The notes below the pieces were generated by a model, which did not search any database, was not told the DNA's origin, and worked only from the letters and a program-made list of their open reading frames with translations. The translations under genes were made by a program, and so were the position numbers. Positions 55,511 through 63,416 of a stretch of DNA of 64,000 nt are shown piece by piece. Within the stretch, counting starts at the first letter, position 1. Each line of letters begins with the position of its first letter. This DNA comes from a virus, in the IMG/VR virus record IMGVR_UViG_3300044712_000083, positions 50,192 to 114,191 of that record; one strand, given 5' to 3'.

Positions 55511-55541
55511 TAAAAGTATGTTATGTTAATTTAATAACAAA
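55511..55541 (-). promoter_or_regulatory. promoter of the scaffold-capsid operon
   Basis: The minus strand reads TTTG (55538-55541), a 19-base spacer, then TACTTTTA (55511-55518), one mismatch from TAnnTTTG. The start codon is at 55478. An inverted repeat just upstream (55552-55557 with 55578-55583, GCTATA/TATAGC, enclosing the palindrome GAATATTC) could be an operator. Confidence 0.45.
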
Positions 55542-55588
55542 GTGTAAATGCGCTATAGAGCTGAATATTCTGCATAATATAGCATTAA

Positions 55589-55617
55589 TAAAAATTACTC
55601 TAACTAAAATAGTTAGA
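55589..55617 (-). terminator. terminator after the portal gene
   Basis: Minus-strand arms at 55610-55617 and 55599-55606 (TCTAACTA/TAGTTAGA, 8 bp, 3-base loop) are followed within a few bases by a T-run (plus-strand A at 55590-55594). The hairpin begins two bases after the portal stop codon at 55619. Confidence 0.65.
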
Positions 55618-55618
55618 A

Positions 55619-58201
55619 TTACTTGGATTTAGAGCCTCTATTACGAGCATTAATCTTAGCAATCTCTAAATCGTTGTCTTGATTTTTCAAATCTGTAGCA
55701 ATCTTCTCACGTTCGATTTGCATCTTCTGTGCATCAAGTCTTGCTTTACCTGCAATCTCTGCCATCTTAGCATCGTATTCTTTCGAAGCTTTAGATTGTT
55801 CTGCTGCCAACTTACTCATCTCTAATACATCAGGAGTACCAGATGTATCTACATCAGATAATGGTCCTGCTTTAGATTCAGCTGCAATCATTGCAATCTG
55901 AACTTTATTCAAACGATCTAGTTCTGCTTGATAGTTATCATTAGCAATCTTCTCAGCTTGTAATTGTTTAGCACTTTCAATAGCAGCTTGAGCTTGTTGT
56001 TGCTGTTGCTCAATTTGTTGCTGCTGTTGTTGCATCTTCTGATCTTCAAGTTGTTGTTGACGCTCTTTAAGATCTTTAAATACTTTCTTCATCTCACGTA
56101 CAGAGTTCGTGCTGTATAGTTCAATGATATCATATAATGAACCACCATTCTGTAGAACAGCTTGAGATAAGCTACGAATCTCATTGAACATTTGCTTATC
56201 TTCTGGACGATTAGTTAAGAATACTTTAAGGTCACGGAATCTAAGATCTGTTCCATTCACTTGCACAAATGCAGACTCACCTTCAGATGTAATATATGAA
56301 ATAGTTGATTGAGGCTTTTGAGATTCTACATATAATGAAGCATCAATGATTGCTTGGTATAACTGACCTAATACATACTCATGTGCCACAAATAATGGCT
56401 CTGTTTGCGAGTAAGATTGTGTAATGGCAGTATTTGTACCTGTAGCAGTTTCAGAGGCTGAGACAGAGCCTAAACGCTGTTTAGACATACCAATTAGTTC
56501 CCAACACTCGTTCTTTAACTGCATAGCTAAATTATAACGAGATTGGATCTCCTGTGTACGCGTAAGGTCAATATCACGGAACTGATTAAATGATGATGGA
56601 GACTTTAAGTTCTCAGGGCTGTCATCAATAAATACAACACCACGATTACGTGCTTCCATTTCCCAAACATCCAATGCATCTTGTGCATCTCCATCTTTAG
56701 GAACTGGTACGTGACGAATAGAAGTTAAATACACCTTACCAACCTCTTTCTCTAACAATTTGTACAATTGGTTCATACAAACGTTATAAAGAACCTGGAA
56801 TGGCTTCATTAAGTCTACAAGAGACTTAGCCTCTGTGTTCTTAACCTCATGTGTAATACCAATGATTGGGCAGTAGTTTAATAACTTGAATGGTTTGATG
56901 TGGTAAACATCTGGTCCAATCTTTACACCTTGATACCATTGGTTAATCCATCCCCATTCTAACGATTGTTCTGTAGGGATAGTTCCTTTCTTATAGTTCT
57001 CGTCTACAAGCATTGATTGCTCGTTACCCATTTCATCTAAGTAGATGAGCTTACCAATCTTCTTCTTAGAGATCCAATAACAACGTACAACTACATACTT
57101 ATATCCAAATGAAGAAACGTTGTTTGTTAAGCCTAAGAAGTCTTTCAAACCATCGTTATTCTCCTTCATCTCTGATTCAATGATCATACGTGTTTGTAAC
57201 ACAGCAGGATCATATGTATCGTATTGTACAGAGTCTGTACCTGGAATAGCATCTGGATTACCTAAGTTAGATTCACGAACGTTAATCAAACCATAGTCTT
57301 GTAATGAGCTGCGAAGGTGATCAATCTCTTCCTTTGTAATGTCTGGAATAGATTCAATAATCTCTGACAATTCCATAACTTGTACAGTACCAGCAGCATA
57401 CGCACCTTGAGCACGTCCTGTTGGATCTGAGATGTATTTACGATCTGGTGTAGTTAAAAACCAAGTGTTCTTTGGGTTAGCCACCTCAACATTAAATCCT
57501 AATTTAGAGTTATCCTCATAGATGTGGTAGAACTCACGAGCAGAGATTAACATATCACGGAATGCATCTTCTGATTTTTCCTTTATAGTGAAGTCTGCTT
57601 TGTTAGCTGTAAGAACATGGTTAGCCCATTTCTCTGCTACAGATGTATATGAATCAAGCTCATCTTGAACTTGTTGCATAGTCATCTGCTGTAATTCCTC
57701 AGGATCAATTTCTTCTCCTCGTTGTAAAGCTTGTTCTTGAAGTTTTGTCTTAACTTGATTGATTACAAATTCATTCAATAAATTTGTTTTAAACTGTAGT
57801 TCTTCTGCTCTAGAATCATCATCAAATGCTTTAACACGGAAAGCATCAGGACGCTTGGAGATCTCGCCTACAAGCTCATTTATTGGGGTTGTAATAATAG
57901 AATAATGTTTTACATATGCTGGTAAAGCTAAGTCAGCTGTAAGCATATCTGTAAAACTTCTTACTTCTGGTTCTTGGTAGAAATCTTCTGGACGCAAGAT
58001 ACCCTTCACTAGGTCATAGTTCTTAACAAACGTATCACGATTCTTGATGTATTCCGAATAAGCTTTATTCGCAAAGTAATCCATCGTATTCTTGATCCAA
58101 CTCTCATCTTGCTTCTCCTTATCAGTTTTAAATTGATCAGGGAAGATGTTCAGATAGGCGTATCTGATAGTTGCATCTTTCGTATATCTAATAATTCCCA
58201 T
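55619..58201 (-). CDS. portal protein
   Basis: This 860-residue protein is translated with a 1-base overlap after the terminase and precedes the scaffold and capsid genes. It has the length and character of crAss-like portals. The clip/stem-like core includes SIITTPINELVGEISKRPDAF (about 100-125) and GVVFIDDSPENLKSPSSFNQ (about 520). The last 160 residues are a helical barrel-like extension with a Gln-rich run (QQQQQQIEQQQQQAQAA) and a charged coiled coil. The dodecameric portal would be the DNA gate through which the cargo proteins are also ejected. The assignment rests on gene order and typical segments. Confidence 0.85.
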   Translation of the reverse strand: MGIIRYTKDATIRYAYLNIFPDQFKTDKEKQDESWIKNTMDYFANKAYSEYIKNRDTFVKNYDLVKGILRPEDFYQEPEVRSFTDMLTADLALPAYVKHYSIITTPINELVGEISKRPDAFRVKAFDDDSRAEELQFKTNLLNEFVINQVKTKLQEQALQRGEEIDPEELQQMTMQQVQDELDSYTSVAEKWANHVLTANKADFTIKEKSEDAFRDMLISAREFYHIYEDNSKLGFNVEVANPKNTWFLTTPDRKYISDPTGRAQGAYAAGTVQVMELSEIIESIPDITKEEIDHLRSSLQDYGLINVRESNLGNPDAIPGTDSVQYDTYDPAVLQTRMIIESEMKENNDGLKDFLGLTNNVSSFGYKYVVVRCYWISKKKIGKLIYLDEMGNEQSMLVDENYKKGTIPTEQSLEWGWINQWYQGVKIGPDVYHIKPFKLLNYCPIIGITHEVKNTEAKSLVDLMKPFQVLYNVCMNQLYKLLEKEVGKVYLTSIRHVPVPKDGDAQDALDVWEMEARNRGVVFIDDSPENLKSPSSFNQFRDIDLTRTQEIQSRYNLAMQLKNECWELIGMSKQRLGSVSASETATGTNTAITQSYSQTEPLFVAHEYVLGQLYQAIIDASLYVESQKPQSTISYITSEGESAFVQVNGTDLRFRDLKVFLTNRPEDKQMFNEIRSLSQAVLQNGGSLYDIIELYSTNSVREMKKVFKDLKERQQQLEDQKMQQQQQQIEQQQQQAQAAIESAKQLQAEKIANDNYQAELDRLNKVQIAMIAAESKAGPLSDVDTSGTPDVLEMSKLAAEQSKASKEYDAKMAEIAGKARLDAQKMQIEREKIATDLKNQDNDLEIAKINARNRGSKSK

Positions 58202-60225
58202 TATGTAAACAGTTTATTTTTTCTTGATTCTGAAAATAGACCATTACTACTTCCAAATAATTTATTACTTTTTTTCTTAGAGTACATAGCTTGAATCCTA
58301 GCATCTCCTCCTGCACCAACTCTACCCATAATAGGATCAAGTTTCATAGCCATAGCTACTGCAAGTTCTGCTGCAATGATACGGTCAAAGTTACCTTCTT
58401 CGTTATATTGTATCATTTCTTCTAATAGTACAGGATCAAAGATTTTCACCATACCTTTTATCTCAGATATAACTTCTCCCTGCTCATTTGTCTCCTTCAC
58501 AATTGTTTCTTCTGTGTATTTCTTGAGACATCCATGTAAGAAATCTCTAATCTTTTCAGAAGATCTATGTATACCATAGTCACGTCTCACTGTTGTATTA
58601 GGTACAACTTCCTTCAACCACTCTGGTTGTTTCTCTAAATAGTGAGCATCATTCTTAGAAATCATGTAATCAATAAACGACATCTCATCATTCTCACATA
58701 ATGTTCTAGCATTATAGAACTTAATTAGTAATCTTGCCTGTTCTTCCCATGTTTCCTTCTTATCTGGACGTGCACAATAGGACGCAACAAACATATCTTG
58801 GTACTTTTCATTGGTGATTGAGTGCATGCGCTTATATATGTACACAGATCCCAAAGATGTTGAATATGCAGCTTTACCTTGGCGGTATGGATCGACTCCT
58901 GCTACATATAATCCATATGGTGGTGCTTCTACAGGAAACTCATATATCACTACAGGAGCATCTTTTAAGTCTGAATTCTTTAGAGGGAAGTTGGAGATAG
59001 GTAGCTTGTCTGTGAATTCATGCTTAACACCATCTCCATCATCATATAGCACTACAGGAGTTCCAGTACGCTCTTGAGATAAGAGTCTGGCCTTCTGTCT
59101 TTTGGCTCCCTCTATATCAAAGATGTTACTGTCCTCATTTAAGAATATATCATCTACTTCTTGTGGATAGTACATCTTCTCTTTTAAGTAGGCAATTCTA
59201 TCACCTGCTTTCTTGAGTCGCTCTAAATTTTCGTTGGTTATTTGTGTGGCTAATTCTTCATCAGAGACTAGCATTTTTACGTTATGAAGGTCGTCACCTG
59301 TAGGTTTATCTAGATATGCACCAAGTGTTGATTCATACTTGGCTTCCATTCTAAACTTATGTGAGATGAACAATCCATGTACACGGTGTTCATCTTTTGC
59401 ATTATTGTATTCTAAGAAGTTATAGTTACCTACATCGAACATCAAGGACTTTGCGTCCATGAATTTCTTCATATCCCCACCAGTTCCTGTAAGAATCGGT
59501 GCGCAGCCCCAGCCAAAGGGTGTTGTGAAACCTGGAACAGCCGCTTGAAAACCTCGTAGGAAACTACCCTTACCAATCTCATCTATAATTAATCTTCTAG
59601 GCTTTGTACCTGCAATAGCCTCTTCATTATTACCTTCGTCAAGGTTACGTATTAATATTTGTGAAAAGGGGATACGTTGTCCTCCTTTTGTTTTTACACC
59701 TAATGTTACTTGATTCTTCCAGTTATCCTCAACCCTTTGCCACTGCCATGCTGCAGGTAAATGGTTAAGTCCTTTGTCAATCTTATCTGTAATCAGCTTT
59801 ATATCGGCTGCATTCAGACCAGCAATAATGTTTTGTGAGTTCTCATCAAAAGTTGCCCCGTGGGAAACATATGATGCCTCTAGAACTGACTTAGCAAAAC
59901 GTCTGATTCCTAGAATAACTAGTCCTTTACGTTCTTTCTGAGCTCTATCAATCTCTGTTGATACCACCCATTCGTTATCTCTTAGTGAAGGATTAGCATA
60001 CTTCTGTGCAATACGTCCATATTCATCAATAACGTCCACTTCTGTATGCCATGCATTCAAATGCCAATACAAGAATGGGTTAATATATGTGTCTCCCATC
60101 ATGGCACCGTTCTTACACAGCTCCTCATGGAATGCAAAGAAAGCGTCATACTCCTCGGACTCTCTGTCTGGAAGACGCTTCTGGTTCATTAACCAATCCT
60201 TATAGTCTATTTTAAGCAGTTCCAC
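58201..60225 (-). CDS. terL: terminase large subunit
   Basis: This 674-residue protein has the ATPase and nuclease motifs of large terminases: a deviant Walker A, GIRRFAKS (about 106-113); Walker B, LIIDE (about 212-216); and RNase H-like nuclease acidic residues in GVDPYRQG (Asp about 445), CENDEM (about 510) and FDRII (Asp about 614). The protein docks on the portal, cuts concatemeric DNA and drives packaging. It overlaps both the upstream small gene and the portal gene, so the three are probably co-translated. No intein or intron interrupts it. Confidence 0.93.
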   Translation of the reverse strand: MELLKIDYKDWLMNQKRLPDRESEEYDAFFAFHEELCKNGAMMGDTYINPFLYWHLNAWHTEVDVIDEYGRIAQKYANPSLRDNEWVVSTEIDRAQKERKGLVILGIRRFAKSVLEASYVSHGATFDENSQNIIAGLNAADIKLITDKIDKGLNHLPAAWQWQRVEDNWKNQVTLGVKTKGGQRIPFSQILIRNLDEGNNEEAIAGTKPRRLIIDEIGKGSFLRGFQAAVPGFTTPFGWGCAPILTGTGGDMKKFMDAKSLMFDVGNYNFLEYNNAKDEHRVHGLFISHKFRMEAKYESTLGAYLDKPTGDDLHNVKMLVSDEELATQITNENLERLKKAGDRIAYLKEKMYYPQEVDDIFLNEDSNIFDIEGAKRQKARLLSQERTGTPVVLYDDGDGVKHEFTDKLPISNFPLKNSDLKDAPVVIYEFPVEAPPYGLYVAGVDPYRQGKAAYSTSLGSVYIYKRMHSITNEKYQDMFVASYCARPDKKETWEEQARLLIKFYNARTLCENDEMSFIDYMISKNDAHYLEKQPEWLKEVVPNTTVRRDYGIHRSSEKIRDFLHGCLKKYTEETIVKETNEQGEVISEIKGMVKIFDPVLLEEMIQYNEEGNFDRIIAAELAVAMAMKLDPIMGRVGAGGDARIQAMYSKKKSNKLFGSSNGLFSESRKNKLFT

Positions 60226-60550
60226 TACGTTCCTTTAAAAACTTATCAGCTTTAGATCCTAATGTCGATCCACCTCTTACTTCTACCTTAGCCTCCTCTT
60301 TCTCACGAAGTTTATCTACAACCTCTAATAAGGCTAAATAGTTCTTCATCGTCTCTTGAATGAATTTACCTTGACTCTCAATAGAAGCAATCACCATAGG
60401 TAACATGCCTCCTTTAGCTGTAGGTTTCCATTCAATTCTATCCTTGAGCTCGTGCATTGGATTTGCATCCACATATGCTCTCCAGGATTTCAATTGTTCT
60501 TCAGCCCATTCGAGCTCTGTATTAATGTATGTAGTTTTCTTCAGTGCCAT
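60212..60550 (-). CDS. small helical protein directly before the terminase (possible small terminase)
   Basis: The start is taken at the ATG at 60550 (MALKKTTYINTELEWAEEQ), giving about 112 residues. An upstream ATG at 60589 would extend further into the preceding gene and is less likely. The product is helical and charged, with MLPMVIASIESQGKFIQETMKNYLALLEVVDKLREKEE as its core. It overlaps the terminase start by 14 bases. Size, position and helicity would fit a small terminase subunit, but there is no clear DNA-binding motif, and small terminases of crAss-like phages are generally unidentified. The name is only a suggestion. Confidence 0.55.
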   Translation of the reverse strand: MALKKTTYINTELEWAEEQLKSWRAYVDANPMHELKDRIEWKPTAKGGMLPMVIASIESQGKFIQETMKNYLALLEVVDKLREKEEAKVEVRGGSTLGSKADKFLKERSGTA

Positions 60551-60839
60551 TTTTTCTATTTCTATATAATTCGAGATATCTCTTATCAAGTTTGTCTAAT
60601 TCATCGATGCTTATATTAAGATCATTTTGAATTTCTGTCATGAGTTCAGATAAATACTCCATTCTCATTCTCAAACTCTTTTGAATATTTAGCTCAATGC
60701 CCATCTTTCTGTGTATCTCATGATATTCATCTTCTACATTTTCTGTGTTGATGAACTCTTGTATAATCTCACAGCTATTGCTTGGAGTACAAGTAGGAAC
60801 ATTTTCATAATCAGTTATGATATCTTCGTAATCTTCCAT
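60522..60839 (-). CDS. small acidic coiled-coil protein
   Basis: The first 40 residues of this 105-residue protein are very acidic and contain two Cys (TCTPSNSCE). The rest is a long helix with heptad-like spacing (LRMRMEYLSELMTEIQNDLN, then SIDELDKLDKRYLELYRNRK). No family is recognised. Its end overlaps the start of the next gene by 29 bases, the usual tight packing of this operon. A terminase partner or a structural adaptor are possibilities without direct support. Confidence 0.5.
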   Translation of the reverse strand: MEDYEDIITDYENVPTCTPSNSCEIIQEFINTENVEDEYHEIHRKMGIELNIQKSLRMRMEYLSELMTEIQNDLNISIDELDKLDKRYLELYRNRKNGTEENYIH

Positions 60840-60863
60840 TATGTAGTTGGTTTATATTGTAGT

Positions 60864-61151
60864 CTAGTCTGTAAAGTCTTGGTAATCGTCCTCATCTAGT
60901 ATTGTATCTAGATTCATTCCATCCTTTATAATCTTGTCTATTTCTGTATCATCTGGATGAGGGATGTCTTGCATTAATTCTGCCTTGTATTTAGACAGTG
61001 CATAGACAATCTCCCTATCTGTCATACCCCATATATCTTTATATTCATATAGAGCAGTTGCCAAATGTCTTCCTAGGTTATATCTAGGAAATGCTTTCTG
61101 TAGATCATCTAATATCTTTAAAGCTTGTTGGTATGAGGTTAGAGGTTTCAT
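60864..61151 (-). CDS. small protein of the pre-terminase operon
   Basis: This 95-residue protein has a helical core: YQQALKILDDLQKAFPRYNL, then ATALYEYKDIWGMTDREIVYALSKYK. An acidic tail follows (HPDDTEIDKIIKDG). The middle could be a small helical DNA- or protein-binding fold, and the WGMTDREI segment is helix-turn-helix-like, but this is weak. It lies 5 bases after the preceding acidic gene. Function is unknown. Confidence 0.55.
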   Translation of the reverse strand: MKPLTSYQQALKILDDLQKAFPRYNLGRHLATALYEYKDIWGMTDREIVYALSKYKAELMQDIPHPDDTEIDKIIKDGMNLDTILDEDDYQDFTD

Positions 61152-61156
61152 TGGTT

Positions 61157-61423
61157 TTAAATTAAATCGTTGATGTCGTCCTCGGAGAACTTACTATCCT
61201 CCTCGTTAAACTCGACATCTGAGATGCTATCATGCATACGTTGAAATTCATCTGAATCCTGCATCTCTTTGCACATGTATTCTTTCGTAAAAATGACAGA
61301 TAGTTTCCCATCCTCATCTGAGTTGACTAAGTCAACATAATCCACTCCTTTATTATATAGATCTACAAAGACATCTATAATCTCATCTAGAGAAACTTTC
61401 TTAATTAATATCTTCTTAGCCAT
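61157..61423 (-). CDS. small acidic protein
   Basis: This 88-residue protein begins MAKKILIKKVSLDEIIDVF and then becomes strongly acidic (NSDEDGKLSVIF, then an E/D-rich tail EFNEEDSKFSEDDINDLI). The first half may fold as a small alpha/beta domain. It overlaps the upstream Cys-rich gene by 8 bases and is followed after 5 bases by the 95-residue gene. Small acidic phage proteins are often protein or DNA mimics that bind basic partners. That role is only a possibility here. Confidence 0.5.
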   Translation of the reverse strand: MAKKILIKKVSLDEIIDVFVDLYNKGVDYVDLVNSDEDGKLSVIFTKEYMCKEMQDSDEFQRMHDSISDVEFNEEDSKFSEDDINDLI

Positions 61424-61715
61424 TGTTTACGTCTTTTTTTAATTCGTTTTCTTCATCGGGATTTGCTACGACAGCCACCCATTTATTTTGTGGACATGAA
61501 CATGATAGACATGCTGTTTTTGCTTCTAGATTACATCCACAATCTGTACAATGATTATCTGGTCTGAGTGGTGTATTGTGAAACTTAGAATGAAATGGAC
61601 ATGTTCTACATATGGACAAACGTTCAAAGCTAACATCTTCAATTGTCTGCTTTAACTCTTGGGAAGGAATTAACTTATTTCGCCATCCCTCATATATTTG
61701 GCTGAAGTTAATCAT
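61416..61715 (-). CDS. small Cys-rich zinc-binding protein
   Basis: This 99-residue protein has a dense Cys pattern: CRTC (36-39), HCTDCGC (55-61), C69, then SCSC (71-74), with His at 42, 46 and 55. This is enough to coordinate two zinc ions in a zinc-ribbon-like or treble-clef-like arrangement. The first 30 residues form a helix (FSQIYEGWRNKLIPSQELKQ). Proteins with this layout are frequent in Bacteroidota phages and are thought to bind nucleic acid or protein, but no function is established. It overlaps both neighbours by 8 bases. Confidence 0.65.
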   Translation of the reverse strand: MINFSQIYEGWRNKLIPSQELKQTIEDVSFERLSICRTCPFHSKFHNTPLRPDNHCTDCGCNLEAKTACLSCSCPQNKWVAVVANPDEENELKKDVNNG

Positions 61716-62064
61716 GATTTAGTTTTGGTTTTAATTGTTCTATTTGCTTTCTCATAACACGGATAATCTCTTCAAGCTTCTTTCTCCTATTATCCGTTAC
61801 GTTATTCTGTTCTAATTCCTGTGTATACACCTGAATCTTATTCAATAAATATGCCATCCTCTTCTGAGCCTTCTTATCATTAAACACAAACCTTCCAAAC
61901 CCAGAAAACTCTATTGACTTATTTGTATCTAAAGCTTCATTTGCTGATAAGAACTGATGAGCTATTACAGCATCAACTATCTTCTCTGGAATGGCTATGT
62001 CTACGGATAGTATCCTAACCAGATAATCCCTAACAGACATACTATTCGGCTTGTTGTACTTCAT
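61708..62064 (-). CDS. HU/IHF-like small DNA-binding protein
   Basis: This 118-residue protein has a central segment, SIEFSGFGRFVFNDKKAQKRM (read in two parts near 48-68), that resembles the HU/IHF signature ('v.i.GFG.F.v....r..'). The preceding helices (VRDYLVRILSVDIAIPEKIVDAVIAHQF) also fit the family. The C-terminal third is a charged helical extension. It sits beside the winged-helix gene at the start of the late operon. A role in DNA packaging, in origin or pac-site bending, or in transcription control would be natural. Family membership is likely but remote. Confidence 0.6.
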   Translation of the reverse strand: MKYNKPNSMSVRDYLVRILSVDIAIPEKIVDAVIAHQFLSANEALDTNKSIEFSGFGRFVFNDKKAQKRMAYLLNKIQVYTQELEQNNVTDNRRKKLEEIIRVMRKQIEQLKPKLNHD

Positions 62065-62416
62065 GCTCTATAGAGATTTCTAGTTTAATGTCATTATTGA
62101 AATTAAGAAGTATCACTGGATTCACCTTTGTCTTTGTACCATCCTTTACCAACACACCAATCTTCTTTAACTTAGAGATCATGTTATTAATGGTTGGAGA
62201 GGTGCTGTTATGCTTAGCACAAAACTCTTCTCTAATAGAAGAATAAGAAATATTCCCATGTATAGCTGTAAATGCTACCAATTGTATTTCTCTCTGTGTA
62301 AGACGTAAGTCATTCACTGTAGATAGCAAACTGTAATACTTCTCAGCCATAGAATAGTTACTATCTGTAACTCTCTTTAACCTTTGAACAATAACCTTTT
62401 TCTTAACTTCTTCCAT
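62042..62416 (-). CDS. winged helix-turn-helix regulator candidate
   Basis: This 124-residue protein has a helix-turn-helix-like core (LTQREIQLVAFTAIHGNISY, SSIREEFCAKHNSTSPTINNM, ISKLKKIGVLVKDG) followed by a beta-rich wing (TKTKVNPVILLNFNN). This looks like MarR- or replication-type winged helix proteins. It is the first gene of the long late operon. A perfect 12-bp palindrome (62428-62439) lies 12 bases before its start, an arrangement that suggests autoregulation. It overlaps the HU-like gene by 23 bases. The assignment is structural; the true target is unknown. Confidence 0.6.
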   Translation of the reverse strand: MEEVKKKVIVQRLKRVTDSNYSMAEKYYSLLSTVNDLRLTQREIQLVAFTAIHGNISYSSIREEFCAKHNSTSPTINNMISKLKKIGVLVKDGTKTKVNPVILLNFNNDIKLEISIEHEVQQAE

Positions 62417-62427
62417 ATGTAGTTGGC

Positions 62428-62439
62428 ATTCTATAGAAT
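62428..62439. promoter_or_regulatory. perfect 12-bp palindrome before the winged-helix gene
   Basis: ATTCTATAGAAT is fully self-complementary and lies 12 bases upstream of the start codon at 62416. A related half site (TATAG) follows at once. This is a plausible operator for the adjacent regulator. Confidence 0.4.
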
Positions 62440-62795
62440 TATAGACGCTATATTAAGAATTATATTTGGTAATTACAAATGTTAGGGTAAATATTATTAC
62501 CGAGATAGATAAACTATAGACAGAATGGTTATACATTCTTCTACTCTTATAGTGTATACCAAGGGAAAAGTCTGTTAACCTATTAATAGAAAAATAGATC
62601 ATAATGAAAAGGATTTTATTATAGCCCCCCCCTTCCCCCCCCAAAGGTAACTGAAGTTTTTGGATTTGCAAAATTTTTGTTGGAGGTGAAAATTGGAAAA
62701 ATTTTTTAGGATGGGGGTAGGTGCTATGTCCATGAGAGGAGAGGGTACTTCTAATATCAACCCCTCCTAGAATTGGGATGGTTGCACCACCCCCC

Positions 62796-62813
62796 CGTGA
62801 ACGAGTGTTCACG
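62796..62813. promoter_or_regulatory. CGTGAAC/GTTCACG inverted repeat before the first early gene
   Basis: There are 7-bp perfect arms (62796-62802 and 62807-62813) with a 4-base loop, preceded directly by a C7 tract. It lies about 30 bases before the start codon at 62843, so it may be an operator or a promoter hairpin for the virion RNA polymerase. Confidence 0.45.
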
Positions 62814-62842
62814 TGGAATTTTTCACTTTCATTTCATTCAAT

Positions 62843-63226
62843 ATGAAAAATTTAGTTATTACCTCTGGTAACTTCTCCAAGGGAGAAGGTTCCCAAGGAA
62901 ACTTTGTTGGCTACTCTTCGTTAGGCCAAAAAGTTTTCATCTTCGCAGCGATGCTCGATGCTCTTGGCATTACTGCCAAGAAACCTTTTGACTTTGCAAA
63001 AGGTTCACTTTACGTAATTGCGGAAGACCGCACTTACGAGAATGAAGATGGCTCTTCATTCACTCGCTTAACAGCTGCTCGTGTCTTTAAAGACAGAGAA
63101 GCTATTAAGCAAGCTCACGTTGAAGCTAACGCACTCAACGTGGAGATTCAATCTGAGATTAAATCCGCAGCTAACGCCGCTGGATTATCCCAGAATGAAT
63201 TAGCAATGATTCTCGCTAACGCTTAA
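62843..63226 (+). CDS. first early protein, unknown function, high-expression codon use
   Basis: The start is taken at the ATG at 62843 (MKNLVITSGNFSKGEGSQ). A GTG at 62813 would include part of the inverted repeat and is unlikely. The product is 127 residues: beta-rich for the first 85 (GNFVGYSSLGQKVFIF, then LYVIAEDRTYENEDGSSF) and helical at the end (IQSEIKSAANAAGLSQNELAMILA). The codon use has more C-ending codons than other genes here, suggesting strong early expression. A small OB-fold-like protein such as a single-strand-binding protein is a weak possibility. A plus-strand terminator follows after 7 bases. Confidence 0.65.
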   Translation: MKNLVITSGNFSKGEGSQGNFVGYSSLGQKVFIFAAMLDALGITAKKPFDFAKGSLYVIAEDRTYENEDGSSFTRLTAARVFKDREAIKQAHVEANALNVEIQSEIKSAANAAGLSQNELAMILANA

Positions 63227-63233
63227 TCATTGA

Positions 63234-63260
63234 AGAGAGAGGGAAACCTCTCTCTTTTTT
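63234..63260 (+). terminator. Rho-independent terminator after the first early gene
   Basis: A 9-bp stem (63234-63242 with 63247-63255, AGAGAGAGG/CCTCTCTCT), a GAAA loop and a T-run to 63260 follow 7 bases after the stop codon at 63226. Confidence 0.85.
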
Positions 63261-63286
63261 ATATATAAGTTAACACTTACACACTA

Positions 63287-63322
63287 AAAAGTTTTTTTCT
63301 CCTATATATATAGAAAACTTTT
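63287..63322. repeat. 9-bp inverted repeat in the early leader region
   Basis: Arms AAAAGTTTT (63287-63295) and AAAACTTTT (63314-63322) enclose an 18-base AT-rich loop (tttctcctatatatatag). It lies between the early terminator and the next gene. It could be a second, weaker terminator hairpin or an operator. Confidence 0.4.
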
Positions 63323-63346
63323 GTGAATGTTTTAATGGTGAGGTGT

Positions 63347-63361
63347 AACCCTTATATATAG
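63347..63361 (+). promoter_or_regulatory. candidate early promoter element, copy 1
   Basis: AACCCTTATATATAG lies 56 bases before the start codon at 63417. Similar elements precede the next two early genes (63650-63668 and, more divergent, 63858-63874). No TAnnTTTG box is present, so a non-host polymerase could be involved. Confidence 0.3.
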
Positions 63362-63416
63362 AATGCGTTGTTGTTTTTTATTGTTAATTATCAAACTGTT
63401 TAAATTATATAGCATT

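Larger units (their letters stand above)
62417..62842. promoter_or_regulatory. divergent intergenic region at the early/late strand switch
   Basis: This 426-base gap has no supported gene. It holds the palindrome at 62428-62439, a TATATTTG on the plus strand (62461-62468) without a good upstream box, two C8 tracts separated by TT (62625-62642), a C7 tract (62790-62796) and a 7-bp inverted repeat with 4-base loop (62796-62813). One minus-strand reading frame crosses much of it but is low in complexity and probably spurious. The region is a candidate for the divergent promoters, an origin of replication, or a packaging or genome-end site. Confidence 0.5.

Noticed and set aside
62453-62812. 119-residue minus-strand reading frame in the strand-switch gap
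   Set aside because: It runs through poly-C tracts and the inverted repeat, has low-complexity composition and no protein-like pattern; better read as regulatory DNA.
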